A stretch of 5,566 bases of DNA from Pseudomonadota bacterium (GTDB taxonomy: Bacteria > Pseudomonadota > Gammaproteobacteria > Xanthomonadales > Xanthomonadaceae), in contig JAEXLY010000083.1 in NCBI GenBank assembly GCA_023444765.1, positions 1-5,566 on the forward strand. Direction: 5' to 3'. Below are positions 5,270 through 5,566 of the stretch, piece after piece. The position numbers and the translations under genes are program-made. Below the pieces are notes generated by a model that worked only from the letters and a program-made list of their open reading frames with translations, was not told the origin of the DNA and did no database searches. Within the stretch, counting starts at the first letter, position 1. Every line of letters begins with the position of its first letter.

Positions 5270-5566
5270 GGTTTCTTTCCGAACTGCTGGGCGAGCAGCT
5301 GGGCGAAGGCCGGCGCGGATTTCGCGGCGGCCGCCGGCAGCGGCTGCTCGAGGGTGTGCAGGGTGCGGGTGCCGCCGGCGCCGACGCCGAGCAGCAACTG
5401 GGTCTGGCCCACTTCGACCACCACCAGGCGGTCGCGCGGGCCCAGCGCCAGCGAACCGACGATGCGCAGCGCGGGGTTGGCCGCGCCGCCGCCGCCCAGG
5501 CCGGGCATGCGCTTGGCCAGCCACGACAGCAGCAGGATCAGGCCGACCACCAGCACCAGCGCGAAC
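5266..5566 (-). CDS. fliO: FliO, flagellar export apparatus assembly protein (5'-truncated by window edge)
   Basis: FliO is a small single-span membrane protein that stabilises FliP while the FliP/Q/R export channel assembles. About 99 C-terminal residues are visible; the reading frame stays open to the window edge, so the true start lies outside. The visible part begins inside a hydrophobic span (FALVLVVGLILLLSWLAKR), followed by a Gly-rich hinge and then a small cytoplasmic domain with the FliO-like pattern ALRIVGSLALGPRDRLVVVE, continuing to VGQTQLLLGV. The tail is Ala-rich and ends in GKKP. A GTG within the membrane span could be mistaken for a start, but the upstream codons continue the hydrophobic helix, so it is internal. 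The TGA stop overlaps the fliP ATG by four bases (ATGA). Identity rests on this pattern plus its position directly before fliP; FliO sequences are poorly conserved, so context carries much of the weight. Confidence 0.9.
   Translation of the reverse strand, partial: FALVLVVGLILLLSWLAKRMPGLGGGGAANPALRIVGSLALGPRDRLVVVEVGQTQLLLGVGAGGTRTLHTLEQPLPAAAAKSAPAFAQLLAQQFGKKP
5275..5280 (-). promoter_or_regulatory. Ribosome binding site of fliP
   Basis: Reading the minus strand, GGAAAG stands five bases before the fliP ATG, inside the last codons of fliO. It supports choosing the ATG at 5269 over the open frame that continues upstream through fliO. Confidence 0.5.

Noticed and set aside
5554..5556. GTG in fliO as a start codon
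   Set aside because: The frame continues upstream as hydrophobic codons (Phe-Ala-Leu) to the window edge, so the GTG is an internal valine of the membrane span.
1..5566. CRISPR arrays, tRNA/rRNA genes, insertion sequences, attachment sites, or a new defence or mobile system
   Set aside because: None seen: no spaced repeats, no tRNA-like cloverleaf, no transposase frames and no change of base composition. The window is filled by a standard flagellar operon.

Overview
The window is one contiguous stretch of a flagellar export-gate operon, all on the minus strand. Read in the direction of transcription (high to low coordinates) the order is fliO (5' end cut off by the window edge), fliP, fliQ, fliR, flhB, flhA. 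The DNA is visibly very GC-rich. Together with the fliOPQR-flhB-flhA order and the protein sequences, this suggests a gammaproteobacterium with polar-type flagellar gene organisation, most likely a xanthomonad (Xanthomonas/Stenotrophomonas/Lysobacter/Luteimonas type). The genus is inference; no search was run.

Layout: 5566-5266 fliO (partial); 5269-4445 fliP; 4434-4165 fliQ; 4153-3365 fliR; 3360-2197 flhB; 2200-125 flhA; 124-1 non-coding or unrecognised 3' region. Genes are packed with 4-base ATGA overlaps (fliO/fliP and flhB/flhA) or gaps of only 4 to 11 bases, so translation is probably coupled along the message. The long plus-strand open frames are codon-aligned shadows of these genes, as expected in GC-rich DNA.

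Together the products form the membrane core of the flagellar type III secretion system. FliP, FliQ and FliR build the export channel, and FliO assists FliP assembly. FlhB carries the self-cleaving NPTH substrate-specificity switch. FlhA is the large export-gate component, with a membrane domain and a cytoplasmic chaperone/substrate-docking domain. All five complete genes look intact, with their family hallmarks present.

No new biological system was found. The most interesting points are small. A near-consensus sigma-54 promoter-like string lies inside the 3' end of flhB, about 190 bases before flhA. A three-codon mini-ORF within a duplicated 7-mer links the fliR stop to the flhB start. Two GC hairpins lie exactly over the codons of the FlhA inter-domain linker. 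The flhA stop-codon context is duplicated in frame.
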